Shown here in pieces: positions 11,545-21,169 of a stretch of DNA of 64,000 bases. The stretch lies in contig JAQOOI010000080.1 of assembly GCA_028554645.1 (NCBI GenBank), forward strand, positions 620,001-684,000. The letters run 5' to 3'. The notes beneath the pieces are model-generated. The model saw nothing but the letters and a program-made list of their open reading frames with translations. It did no database searches and was not told the DNA's origin. Position 1 is the first letter of the stretch; each line of letters starts with the position of its first letter. Position numbers and translations under genes: made by a program. This stretch comes from Omphalotus guepiniiformis. Its lineage: Eukaryota; Basidiomycota; Agaricomycetes; Agaricales; Omphalotaceae.

Positions 11545-13100
11545 ATGTTTCGCACTGCTTCTCTGATCTCCTTCGCCTTCCTGTCTGTAGTTTATGGTCA
11601 GCAGATTGGCACCAACACTGCGGAAACGCACCCTCCTTTGACCTGGCAACAGTGCACGTCTGGCTCTTCTTGCTCTTCGCAGTCTTCCTCTGTCGTCCTC
11701 GACGCGAACTGGCGTTGGACTCACAACGTCGGTGGTTCCACCAACTGTTACACCGGTAACACCTGGGATGCGACTCTCTGTCCTGATGGCGAGACTTGCG
11801 CAGCGAACTGTGCTGTCGACGGTGCTGACTACCAAGGTAGATAGAATTTACTAACATTCTTCTCGGTGCATATGAGCTCATCCCACATCTTCGTTTCATA
11901 GGCACTTATGGTATTAGCTCCAGTGGAAATGCGCTCACACTCAAGTTCGTGACCACTTCTGGTCAGAAGAACGTAGGCTCCCGAGTGTACCTCCTGGCTC
12001 CTGGGAGCGATAGCGAATATGAAAAGTTCAAACCTCTCAACCAAGAGTTCTCTTTCGATGTTGATGTCTCGCAGCTGCCTTGCGGTCTCAACGGTGCTCT
12101 CTACTTCGTTGAGATGGACGCGGATGGCGGTAAGGTGAGTTCTCATCACACTTCACGCCTCGATTTTCTCGATGATTAAAACATGATCCACTAGTCGCGA
12201 TTCCCAACAAACAAGGCTGGTGCCCAGTATGGAACTGGGTACTGTGATTCTCAGTGCCCTCGTGACATCAAATTCATTGATGGTATTGTATGTCTATTTA
12301 AACTTTATACTTGTGTGACTCCGTCGTTCATACTTTACTCTCAGGCCAACGTCGAAGGCTGGACACCTTCTTCAGGCGACCCTAACTCAGGAACTGGTAA
12401 TATGGGTACTTGCTGCGATGAAATGGATATCTGGGAAGCCAACTCCATGTCTGCAGCATTCACTCCTCACCCTTGCACCACCACCGGACAGACTTCCTGC
12501 ACAGGCAGCGACTGCTCTGCCGCGGGATCCACCGGCGGAGTCTGCGACCAGGCTGGCTGCGACTTCAACTCTTTCCGTATGGGTAACACCTCTTTCTACG
12601 GCCCCGGCGAGATCGTCGATACCAAATCCAAATTCACCGTCGTCACTCAGTTCATCACCTCTGACAACACCACCTCCGGTAAACTCTCCGCCATTCGCCG
12701 ACTCTACGTCCAAAATGGCAAGGTCATCCAAAACTCTTTGTCGACCATTTCAGGCGTTGACGCTACTAACGAGATCACCGACGAGTTCTGTACGCAGCAG
12801 AAGACTGCTTTCGGTGATACCAACACCTTCTCCCAGAAGGGCGGTCTCACTGGAATGGGTGATTCACTCGCCAATGGCGTCGTACTCGTCCTTAGTATTT
12901 GGGATGACTACACTGCGCAGATGCTCTGGCTCGACAGTGACTACCCCTTGAACAAAGACGCGTCGTCTCCTGGTGTCGCTCGTGGATCCTGTGCTACCTC
13001 TTCAGGCCAGCCCACCGACGTCGAGAGCCAGAGCCCCAACGCTCAGGTCGTCTTCTCCAACATCAAATTCGGTGCCATTGGCTCGACGTTCACTTCTTAA
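11545..13100 (+). CDS. cbh1: Cellobiohydrolase, glycoside hydrolase family 7, no carbohydrate-binding module
   Basis: Secreted enzyme that releases cellobiose from cellulose chain reducing ends. Four exons: 11545-11836, 11902-12134, 12195-12287, 12345-13100, giving 457 residues. A signal peptide ([18 protein letters not shown]) is followed by the mature start [16 protein letters not shown], typical of GH7. The catalytic motif is in [11 protein letters not shown]: the first Glu is the nucleophile and the last Glu the acid/base, with the Asp between. Many Cys pairs (CNYGNTW-like [25 protein letters not shown]) match the family. The protein stops right after the catalytic domain ([10 protein letters not shown]), so there is no Ser/Thr linker or fungal CBM1, as in several white-rot and litter fungi. 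A TATA box sits 52 bp upstream. Whether it is a cellobiohydrolase or an endoglucanase is inferred from the long loop-rich sequence. Symbol used in the generic sense. Confidence 0.95.
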
Positions 13101-13632
13101 ATTGGAGTGTATGTCAACAGTCAAAGAAAATTGTGGCTTTTCTGTCAACATGGTGAAAAGACTCATGTATGCCCTGTACTACTAGACACTCCACTTCTTT
13201 TGAATTGTAACCAGCACGACTAGCTTTGAAAATAGGAATGTTTCATTCGTTATCATGTTTCATCAACGGCAGTATTGAAATCATCGTGTGGTGTTACGTC
13301 TACTAGTATGCTTTCTCCCAATCTCTCATACCGATTGACACAATGGCCCGTTGTGAATGGTGCACTAGACGATAAATACATCCTTTTTGGAGGGGATTCG
13401 ATTACGCAGAGTGGGTCGGTAGCAATGCTAATTCGACATCATGTGTGCCAACCAACGCTGCGATATCCGCGCAGCCGTGAACTTAAGGGTTAGGATACAC
13501 GGAAGAGGCACAGAGCCAATCGTGTCTGCCTGCCAAGGACTGTCTCATTCATTCAAATTTCATGGCACCACAGATAAAATGGACTTTCATTCTCATTGAG
13601 CGAACATATCCCATCCTTTCTATCTCTTAGCA
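13101..13632. other. Intergenic region sharing a block with the 56.9-kb region
   Basis: 3' flank of the GH7 gene and promoter of aldo/keto reductase copy 1. Bases about 13268-13355 match the minus strand of about 56835-56925 (shared core 'ctttctcccaatctctcat' and 'gattgacaca.tggcccgt'). Bases 13520-13590 resemble the promoter of copy 2 (shared 'gtctgcctgcc' and 'ccacagataaaa'). Confidence 0.7.
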
Positions 13633-15053
13633 ATGTCTCTTCAACCAAGGAAAATCGGCAACTCTCTCGTTCATCCTATCGGATTTGGTGCCATGGGCAT
13701 TAGCGCATACTATGGCAAGACGGAATCTGATGAAGAACGTTTTAAAGTATGTCTTCAATTTGCTTCTACATCTACGATCATCTTTGACGATTGTCTCTGT
13801 ACTGTAGGTCCTCGATGCGGCCTACGCCAAAGGCTGCACTCATTGGGACTCTGCGGCTGTCTACGGAGACTCTGAAGCCCTTATCGGAAAATGGTGCGCG
13901 TAAAACACCATCGATTCCACAGCTATTGCGACTAATACTTGAGGCTCAGGTTTCAGAAGACCGGAAAGCGCAGCGAAATCTTCCTAGCTACCAAGTTCGG
14001 TATCAGCCTGACGACTTACGAAAATGATAGCGAACCTGAAAGTGTCAAAGCTCAATGTGCAACTTCACTCCAGAAGTTGGGTACTGATTATATCGACTTA
14101 TTCTATCAACACCGGTGCGTCTAATCGTTAACTAGGATCAGGCTTACTCATGTTAATCTCACTACAGACCTGACCCGAAGGTTCCGATTGAGTTGACGGT
14201 GCGCGCCTTGGCTGAGCTTGTCAAGTGAGCTGATATCTTAAAAGAGAGACTCACTGATGATTTATGATTTATGATAACACAGGGAAGGCAAAATCAAGAA
14301 TATCGGCCTATCAGAATGTACTGCGCAAGATCTCCGCCGTGCTTACGCTGTACATCCTATAGCTGCGCTAGAGGTCGAATACTCACCATTCGTTCTCGAT
14401 ATCGAAAGTGATCAACTCGCTCTCCTCAAGACAGCACGAGAACTCGGTGTTACAATCGTCGCGTACTCGCCTTTAGCTCGAGGTCTAATCACAGGTCAAT
14501 TTGTGCGTTGATTTGTCTGCGGTTCTGTTGAGCGCTATGGCTAATTGGTCCCTGCTCCTTCATAAAGAAATCTCCAGATGACTTTGAAGCAACCGACTTC
14601 AGAAGGACTATTCCCAAGTACGCTATTGCCATCGCTTTGTCGTCTACTTTCGTCCTGACCGTCCCTGGTAGATACTCGGCCGAAAACTTCCCAAAGATCC
14701 TGGATGTTGTCAACAGTCTAAATGAAATCGGTAAAAAGCATAACGCAACAGCCGGACAAGTCACTCTTGCGTGGATTCTTGCTCAAGGCGACGATTTCGT
14801 CGTTATCCCTGGTACGAAGAAGATCAAGGTAAGTAATGAAGTTGCGCCATGATCTCGGACTTGTGTGATATACTAATATACCTGCCTCTGCACGTAGTAC
14901 TTGGAGGAAAACATTGGCGCTGAGAAAATCAAACTCAGTCCGGAGGAGGTCGCTGCTATCCGTAAACTTGCAGAGGAGAGTGAGAAGAATATCTCTGGTG
15001 CTCGGTACGCCAATATGGAGAGTGTTTTGATACAAACTCCCCCTCTGAATTGA
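13633..15053 (+). CDS. Aldo/keto reductase, copy 1
   Basis: NADPH-dependent carbonyl reductase of the AKR superfamily (AKR13-like, close in pattern to yeast and plant one-domain reductases). Eight exons: 13633-13746, 13808-13893, 13950-14114, 14168-14224, 14283-14502, 14568-14617, 14672-14828, 14898-15053. The N-terminus is MSLQPRKIG, then [30 protein letters not shown] contains the catalytic Asp and Tyr; the catalytic Lys is in FLATKFG; the catalytic His position is YQHRPDP. The C-terminal cofactor segment is [14 protein letters not shown]. Substrate unknown. A near-identical architecture lies at 54649-56077 on the other strand, including related promoter sequence, so the two are a recent duplicate pair. 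It follows the GH7 gene on the same strand but nothing shows co-regulation. Confidence 0.93.
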
Positions 15054-16699
15054 ACACACTTCGAATGAGGACGAGAGTCTGTAATTGTATACATGTAACA
15101 TAGTAGCAGATGGATCATGGAAGTCACTTTGTAATAGACCGCTTACGCCCCGTGGGAGATTTTGCGCGCTTTACGCTTTCATCGTCTACTTAACAGTGCG
15201 CTCAGCAGCCAGCAACTTTAATAGCAAGTTCGCGACCGCTGTAGCATCTGTACAGGTCAAACCTATGAGGTCAGGACCGCTACTTGGGTCAAATTTTGGC
15301 CAACCTCCGACATCGTGTCCAGACGAATAATTCCCTCAAAGTTATGTGTAGCTGGAGCCCCAGTACTGAGGCGATGCAAATCAATGTTGCTTAAATTCTC
15401 CGTTCTAAAGCCAAATACTCTCGTGAATACATCTCGGAGTACTACCTGGGGATGACTCGAGGTTTCAGTCCTTTCCCTGCTCAGTTTGCTCGCTCGGGTC
15501 GAGAATGGACTTGGCGCGATGCGAAGTGTTATCGCAATCGCATGGATCTTGGACTAATGTGGACCGTGGACGTCGTGGAATTTGGACTCAGACCGCCACC
15601 AATTGTCGAGATATATACTCACGCAATCTATTCCCTCGATTAGCATCAGACGATTCGTCTTGACACTGAATTTTAACAAACAGTGTCGCTGAAACCGCAC
15701 TCACAATCATGTTCCCGTTGAGCCTACATACGTTCGCCATGAACTCCCAACTCTCACCAACCCACCCGGATCGAGTGAGGTATAAGAACGCGCAAAAAAC
15801 AAGGGAGGGAGATATATCCGGCAAAGGACTCTTTACCGAAATGAAGGTCTTCAATATCCTAGGCCTCTTGATGCTCTTTCTCGCTGGCTCAATGTGCATT
15901 GGCACAAGCTCCTCTCCTGCCCACGGGACAACAATTGCAGCAGGGTTCCGGCTCAACCTTTACTCTCAGCAGAGACGTAAGTGTTCATCTCATTCTTTTC
16001 TGATATTTCTGACATACCTGAAATCAGATGAATAATCCTTTGTGAAGCAAAGTTCCTTACAGTACGAAGAAGTCACCTTCGTTCTGGGCCTACTTACAAT
16101 TCTGCGGTACTTAGCATAGGCTGTCCTTCGTCTGCAGACAAGCTTGGGGTTTAACTTACCCAATGCACTTTTTAGCTAGCTCTGAGGATTCCTCCTAATA
16201 ATACGGCGCAGCTTTTGCTCAAGCTTCGCGGTGAGTAATCCGTCTTCAGGGATTGGCTCATTCCTTCTACATTGACGTGAGTTGCAACTTTCTCGAGGTT
16301 TTGTTAGATACTCGACTTCTGATTCTCTGTAGGCTGGTCCAAGCGCAATAGTTACTAACGCATTGACAGTGTTACTCTCAATATTGTTTGAGAGCCGGTT
16401 CAAGTTGGCTACAGTGTTACTCATGAGAGCTCAACTAGCTGTCAATGTCATGTATTATCCAATGATTTTACAACTGAAGAGCCCGTAAGATGAAAACAAA
16501 CAACATCGCACAAATGTAAAGTAACCTGAGGACAGCAAAAAGAACAAGAAAATGGCAATCAATGTAAGTCTGGTAAGTAATGCGTAGAGTAAGTACATCA
16601 GTAACATAAATCAGATATATATTATAAATACGCAAAAATCAACGCACAACCCATTGCAGTGGATTTACGCAGAGGAACCTTTCACGAAAACAGTCGTCC
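15054..16699. other. Gene-poor stretch
   Basis: Between copy 1 of the aldo/keto reductase and the convergent six-hairpin glycosidase. It holds one small candidate peptide gene (15841-16035). Otherwise only short ORFs without signatures; no repeats noticed. Confidence 0.5.
15841..16035 (+). CDS. Candidate small secreted peptide (uncertain)
   Basis: ATG at 15841 opens a hydrophobic start (MKVFNILGLLMLFLAGSMC) that reads as a signal peptide, followed by a short Ser/Gly/Ala-rich stretch. A GTAAGT donor at 15977 and an acceptor at 16026-16027 would give a 47-residue product ending QQRHE. A TATAAG sequence lies about 60 bp upstream (near 15780). There is no CaaX end, so it is not a mating pheromone precursor. 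I recognise no family. Chance is a real alternative. Confidence 0.3.
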   Translation: MKVFNILGLLMLFLAGSMCIGTSSSPAHGTTIAAGFRLNLYSQQRRKCSSHSFLIFLTYLKSDE

Positions 16700-18263
16700 T
16701 CATAGAGACGTCACAACCCAAGAAACCGCAATGCTGATCACAAGAACCATACGCCCATTCAAACCACCTAATCTCATCGCACCATTCGCACCCTTCGACC
16801 CATCGCTCACCCAATCTGTCCACGCCGCCTGCATATCCAGCACAAAAGCCTGAGCCTCAGGACTCTGACTTCCCTCCTGTCCATAACTATTCGGATTAAC
16901 CACAGGAGTAAGCCATCCATCTTCACTAAAATGAGTTAAATTCCCCGAAGAGTCCACTGAAAAAAGCGTTTGACGACTTTTCTCCGCCATCGGAAGATGC
17001 TGGTGTACACCCCACAAAAGAGACAATCGATATACGGTAGAGGCTAACAATGCTGTTGATGCAGCATCTGTGAATGTACTCGAGTCGTCTGCGTAATTGT
17101 GAAAGAGATCCGTCGAATCGTCCTATAGATGCCAAGGAGAATAGAAGTGAATTGTCAGTAAACATCCGAGCCACCAAAAAGCTTAAACGGAAGCAAAGTT
17201 TAAAAAAAGCAAGCGAACATATTTGATTCAAGGATCGACAAAGGTTCTTACCAATTGAGCATACATCCCAGTATGAATCTCCTGCACCCAGTTCGCGAGA
17301 TCCTTTTGTTCATTCTTGAAGTTTTTAGTGTACTGCGAGTTCTTCATAGTAGCAAGCACACGAAGCATCCCCGCCGCAGCCCATGCATTTCCTGTCGACC
17401 AATGTCCTTCATCGTTTCCTGGCTCTGACGATAAATTTCCAAGCGTCACATGTTTCCAAAGGTTATTAGCGTTTGTGTCCCGCAAATAGTCGCGGTAGAG
17501 TTTGATCTGGTCATACGCGTCCGATATCAGGGTCTGATTATCTGTAATCATCCCATAGTAAGCAAGGAAGGGAGGAACCATGTAAACGAAGTCGCTCCTA
17601 CACAAGCCAAATTCAACATCAGGACCAATAAAAACACAGTCGGTTAACATGTCACGCTCCATAACTGTACCTGAGCTACCCGATGTGATATCGCGCCATC
17701 AGGGGTCTTCGGGACATCCTGATACAGGAAATCTAACTGCTCCCGAGCAGCATTTGCATAGTCTAAACTGTCACCACTTCCTTGATCCGTCCAATTGGCC
17801 AAAAGGATAGCGACACCGATAGATGCTGGGTCAGCTGCACTACCATCCTGCACTAACGGTTGTGGGCCCGTCACACTGCGATTCGACGTAGTTTGGTTCG
17901 TCACGATGCCGTGCGCGATCGAGAACACGGGCGCAAGGGCAGAAGATGTATCAGAAGGAACCGACGATGGCGGAGGTAAAGATGTTGGCGAGAAGACGGA
18001 ATATGCTGGAGCATCGTGTTCTAAGAGAGCTTGGGCACGAGTACCGTACTCCCAGCTAGATTAACATAAAAGATTTAGCATATAAGAAGCCCTGAAGAGG
18101 TCAGAACATACCTGTGGGTTGCACCTTCCGCCAAACGATCCTTAACATCTGCAGTCTGGGAGTCTGTCAAGTTCTGCGCGAGACTTGTGTTCAAGCAGAT
18201 AGCTAGAAAAGCAAAGAAGGATCCTCGACGCAAAATACGACATGCCCGGTAAGATTGTGCCAT
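16700..18263 (-). CDS. Secreted six-hairpin glycosidase with possible GPI tail
   Basis: Four exons on the minus strand: 18112-18263, about 17666-18055, 17252-17597, 16700-17121. The start MAQSYRACRILRRG is followed by a hydrophobic signal (SFFAFLAICLNTSLAQ), then an (alpha/alpha)6-type catalytic region with DGAISHR, DFVYMVPPFLAYYG, LWKHVTLGN and GHWSTGNAWAAAGMLRVL. These resemble fungal six-hairpin glycosidases (GH88/GH105-like, unsaturated uronyl hydrolases). The C-terminus has a small-residue stretch (SDGSKGANG) then a hydrophobic end (MVLVISIAVSWVVTSL), which suggests a GPI anchor. The junction between exons 2 and 3 is abnormal: by family pattern it should read VQLWSDFVYM. The only canonical donor that keeps frame (after CA, GTTATG) would delete two residues. 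N-glycosylation sequons are frequent (NLT, NQT, NRS, NWT). Family level is moderately sure; the substrate is unknown. Confidence 0.75.
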
Positions 18264-19065
18264 GAAATTTCAGCCCTCCCAATAACCTACTCGAGGTGGT
18301 CCGGCGACGGGTATTGTCAGCCCTAAGTACTCTCTCATCGCAACATAATAACGCACCGACGATATTAGCCACCTTTGCTGAAATACCAGCACGAGAAGAG
18401 TGGTCAAAAGGACGAACAAGAAAGCCGCGCAACGCGCAAGTGGGGTAGCCAATTCGCTTTAAATATGAAGCCCTTGAAGAATCGGACTCGGACATATTAT
18501 AATTACTGATCATGTCATGTATCCAGCCAAGAACCGTACCTTCGGGACCATCATGCATCTGCCTAGCTGTTCAACAATTTGGAACATGTCGCTATAAAGT
18601 TTGATCAACAGGGTGGATTCATGCCGTTGTGTGATCCTTTCAGTTTCGCAGTTTTGGACTGCAGTCACTGGACAATCCAGCGAATGGCTGGGAGAACTTG
18701 GACAATTCAATGAATGGCTGGGAGCAACTGGGTACACAGTCCAACTACCGCAATCAAAACTATGTATTCACTTTCCAAGACATTCAGCCTAGCTTATGTT
18801 CGGTGTAATTTGCGGCGAAATTGTGGAAACCAGCCACACGAGGCCGTACGAGGCCGTTAAATATTATGTATGGGTTTACATACACACCTACAACCACATC
18901 GTCGATGAATATCGGCTCAATAATTAGTGATATCTGCCAAGATATATATCAACCAGCCAGGTCGCAAAGCAGGCTCCAAATTATGCTAAAAAGACTATGA
19001 GTGGTGAGAGTAAGTAGCAGCGAGTCTAGAGCAGCGATAGAGATACAAAGATGGTCCAAGTTGTA
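18264..19065. other. Intergenic stretch with short tandem repeats
   Basis: Promoter of the six-hairpin glycosidase and 3' flank of the mitochondrial carrier. Holds a 31-bp imperfect tandem duplication (18667-18731). A small 'cgaggccgt' pair occurs near 18838-18857. No gene recognised. Confidence 0.55.
18667..18731. repeat. 31-bp imperfect tandem duplication
   Basis: Two units of the form 'actggacaatccagcgaatggctgggaga' and 'acttggacaattcaatgaatggctgggagca' lie side by side, followed by a partial third start ('actggg'). Confidence 0.7.
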
Positions 19066-20393
19066 TCAGGTCCACATAACCATTAAAATACATTCATACA
19101 CTGCCCAACCAATAGCTGAGCTCAGAACCTTGCGAGAAAGCCGAAGAGAAGCGCCATCAAAGTAACCAGCGATGCCACGGTGCTAAAATGGACGTCAGTT
19201 CTAGAGCTTCTGCGGACGGGTCCTAGAATATCAAACGCAAGGGAACTTACCCTCCAAATTGTTTTCACTGTGGAACTGAAACCGTGATACCGATCTTCTG
19301 TGCGCACTTGCAACTTAGTCTTGTAGTCAATCTGATGAGTATGGGAATCGTAAAGTATGGATCGAAGAGATACTACCTTTACCACGTCAAAGGGATGTGT
19401 AACCATTGTAGCCAGAGCGCCAGCGGAAGCAGCGGATGCGCTATGCAGCAAAGCAGATTGACTATTAGAGGTTGGTTGTACTATTATGGCTGTGAGAGCA
19501 TTTGAATGATGAGTCGTCAGATCAAGATATTCGCACTCACAGGCATTACGCTTAAATCCTTCGTAGAACACGACGAACAAGCCTGCATAAGGTGCATCTC
19601 GGAGCGACGACGCAGAGAATCCTCGCAAAAGCTCGGAAGGACCAGAGCGTACCATGGAAGAGAAAGCACCCGATAGTGATTCGTACTTGTATATATTACT
19701 CTAGAAAGATAAATCAGGCACACATTTAAACATCGTCTCCAAGAAAGCCCTACCTCATATCGTGCCTTCAGCACCGTGAGCGGATTTAAAAGAAAGCCAA
19801 CGCTAACTCTAGCCGCAGCACCCGAAAGCAAGTTTCCAGTGTTGGTGAGTTTTGGCAACACGGAACTATGTTTTGATGTCTGACTATCTTCTAAAGCAGG
19901 TACGGTGAAGTAAGAGAAAGTGGTCATGAAGGATCGTAATTGAGTCAGGCTTGTCATGTATAGAGCCACTCCGGGGACATTTCTGGTGCATATAGTTAGA
20001 GGGATGAAATCGGACAAGGACAGAACAGTAGATACCGCATCAAAGACGCATTTGTTCCCCTCCAAAGCCCTCGTAGACCTCTAGAATCTAGCACCTCGCG
20101 TGTAGTTTTCAATATCGATGATCTTGAAGCGCGAAAGAGACCATAGTAAGTAGTTGTGCTAAACACGAGATATGTGTATATGTACACACCTACCATGCGC
20201 CGACACACTGTCCCCTTGTTGGAGGCGAGTTTTGAGTAAATCGACTGCGACCATTTCATGAGAAGAATGAAGCATGTATTCCGTGAGACGTACATGGTTG
20301 AAGAGTTATAGTAGAGGCCAGGCCGGACAAAGCGCCCGAAGAGAGTTAGATAAAGAAGCTCTCAGCCAACCAGTTCTGCGTACCCGAAGTCAT
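19066..20393 (-). CDS. Mitochondrial carrier, SLC25A38/Hem25-type glycine transporter, with in-frame stop near the start
   Basis: Inner-membrane carrier expected to import glycine for haem synthesis. Minus-strand exons give three carrier repeats. Repeat 1: LSSGALSGLAST, then QPFDLLKTRLQQ, then LRGLWRGTNASLMRNVPGVALYM. Repeat 2: NLLSGAAARVSVGFLLNPLTVLKARYE, then LLRGFSASSLRDAPYAGLFVVFYE. Repeat 3: ASAASAGALATMVTHPFDVVKTKLQ, then HRGIAGYFDGASLRLSRKVL, SSAIGWAVYE and TGA at 19066-19068. The RNVPGVALY and RDAPYAGLF signatures fit SLC25A38. The only plausible start (20391-20393, MTSGTQNWLAE) runs into TAA at 20346-20348, directly in frame before LSSGAL. There is no AG acceptor between the TAA and LSSGAL. 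So the gene is either broken, wrongly assembled, or spliced in a way I cannot see. A hAT-type element lies 66 bp upstream of that ATG. Confidence 0.8.
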
Positions 20394-20459
20394 TTGCTGC
20401 CCGACATTTTTCATGTGAGGACGGGATTTGAGGTGAAAATGGAGAAATAGAAATATATG

Positions 20460-20930
20460 TAGTGTTGCCGGAAGCTGAGGCAGCTCCAGGGCTGAGTCGA
20501 GTCGAGATGAGCTGAGTTTAAAAAAATACACCTTGAGACACCTCGAGATGGTCATTCTCGAGCTCAGCTCGAGGTGGGCATGTCAATATTACCAGATCCA
20601 TCAATTCCTCATAAGCAACACACAAAAGCCCTAATCTTTTCCTCTCTTACTTGGAAGTAATACCTTCGACTGTGACGGTTGTAGTTTTGCTCTGTTACAT
20701 GAGTTTCTTCAATTTTTTTTTGTTTTTTTACACATAATTACCTGCTCTGTCGCAGACAAGACTCGGAAGGCAGTGAAGTTGCCTTGGGGATAGTGCCGGC
20801 AATGCCTTGTTTTAGATATTTATTTGATGAGACGACCTTGAGATATCTCGGAAAAAGTCACCTTGAGACAACTCGAGGTCACATTATTTTCTTCTCGAGG
20901 TCACCTCCATCTCAGCTTCCGGCAACACTA
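20460..20930. mobile_element. Non-autonomous hAT-type element (MITE), 471 bp
   Basis: The ends are perfect 20-bp terminal inverted repeats: 20460-20479 reads TAGTGTTGCCGGAAGCTGAG and 20911-20930 is its exact reverse complement. They are flanked by an exact 8-bp target-site duplication AATATATG (20452-20459 and 20931-20938). An 8-bp duplication and a TAG/CTA-type end are hallmarks of the hAT superfamily. The interior has no transposase ORF but contains several 'ccttgaga..ctcgag' subterminal repeats (20530-20560, 20838-20880). It sits between the divergent carrier and lipase genes. Confidence 0.9.
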
Positions 20931-21169
20931 AATATATGGGATCCGGAGGTTCGGTGATGACTCATGAATGATCACCGATGCTTGTCCGCGTGTTCTCAGG
21001 GCACGTGACCTAACGCAACCCTAACCCGAATCACCAATGCATTTCACATGTCTTCCTTGCAGTTACCAGCTGGTTACCAGTGGCAGCAGCCCATTTTGGG
21101 GAACAACTACATTCTTTGATTGTGCATGCAGAGTCTGAAGCCTTTCACGTCCCTTTTTCTTAATCACAG

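Noticed and set aside
12387..12951. Long ORFs in other frames over the GH7 gene, on both strands
   Set aside because: They overlap the confirmed cellobiohydrolase exon, have no family signature and reflect its GC-rich third positions.
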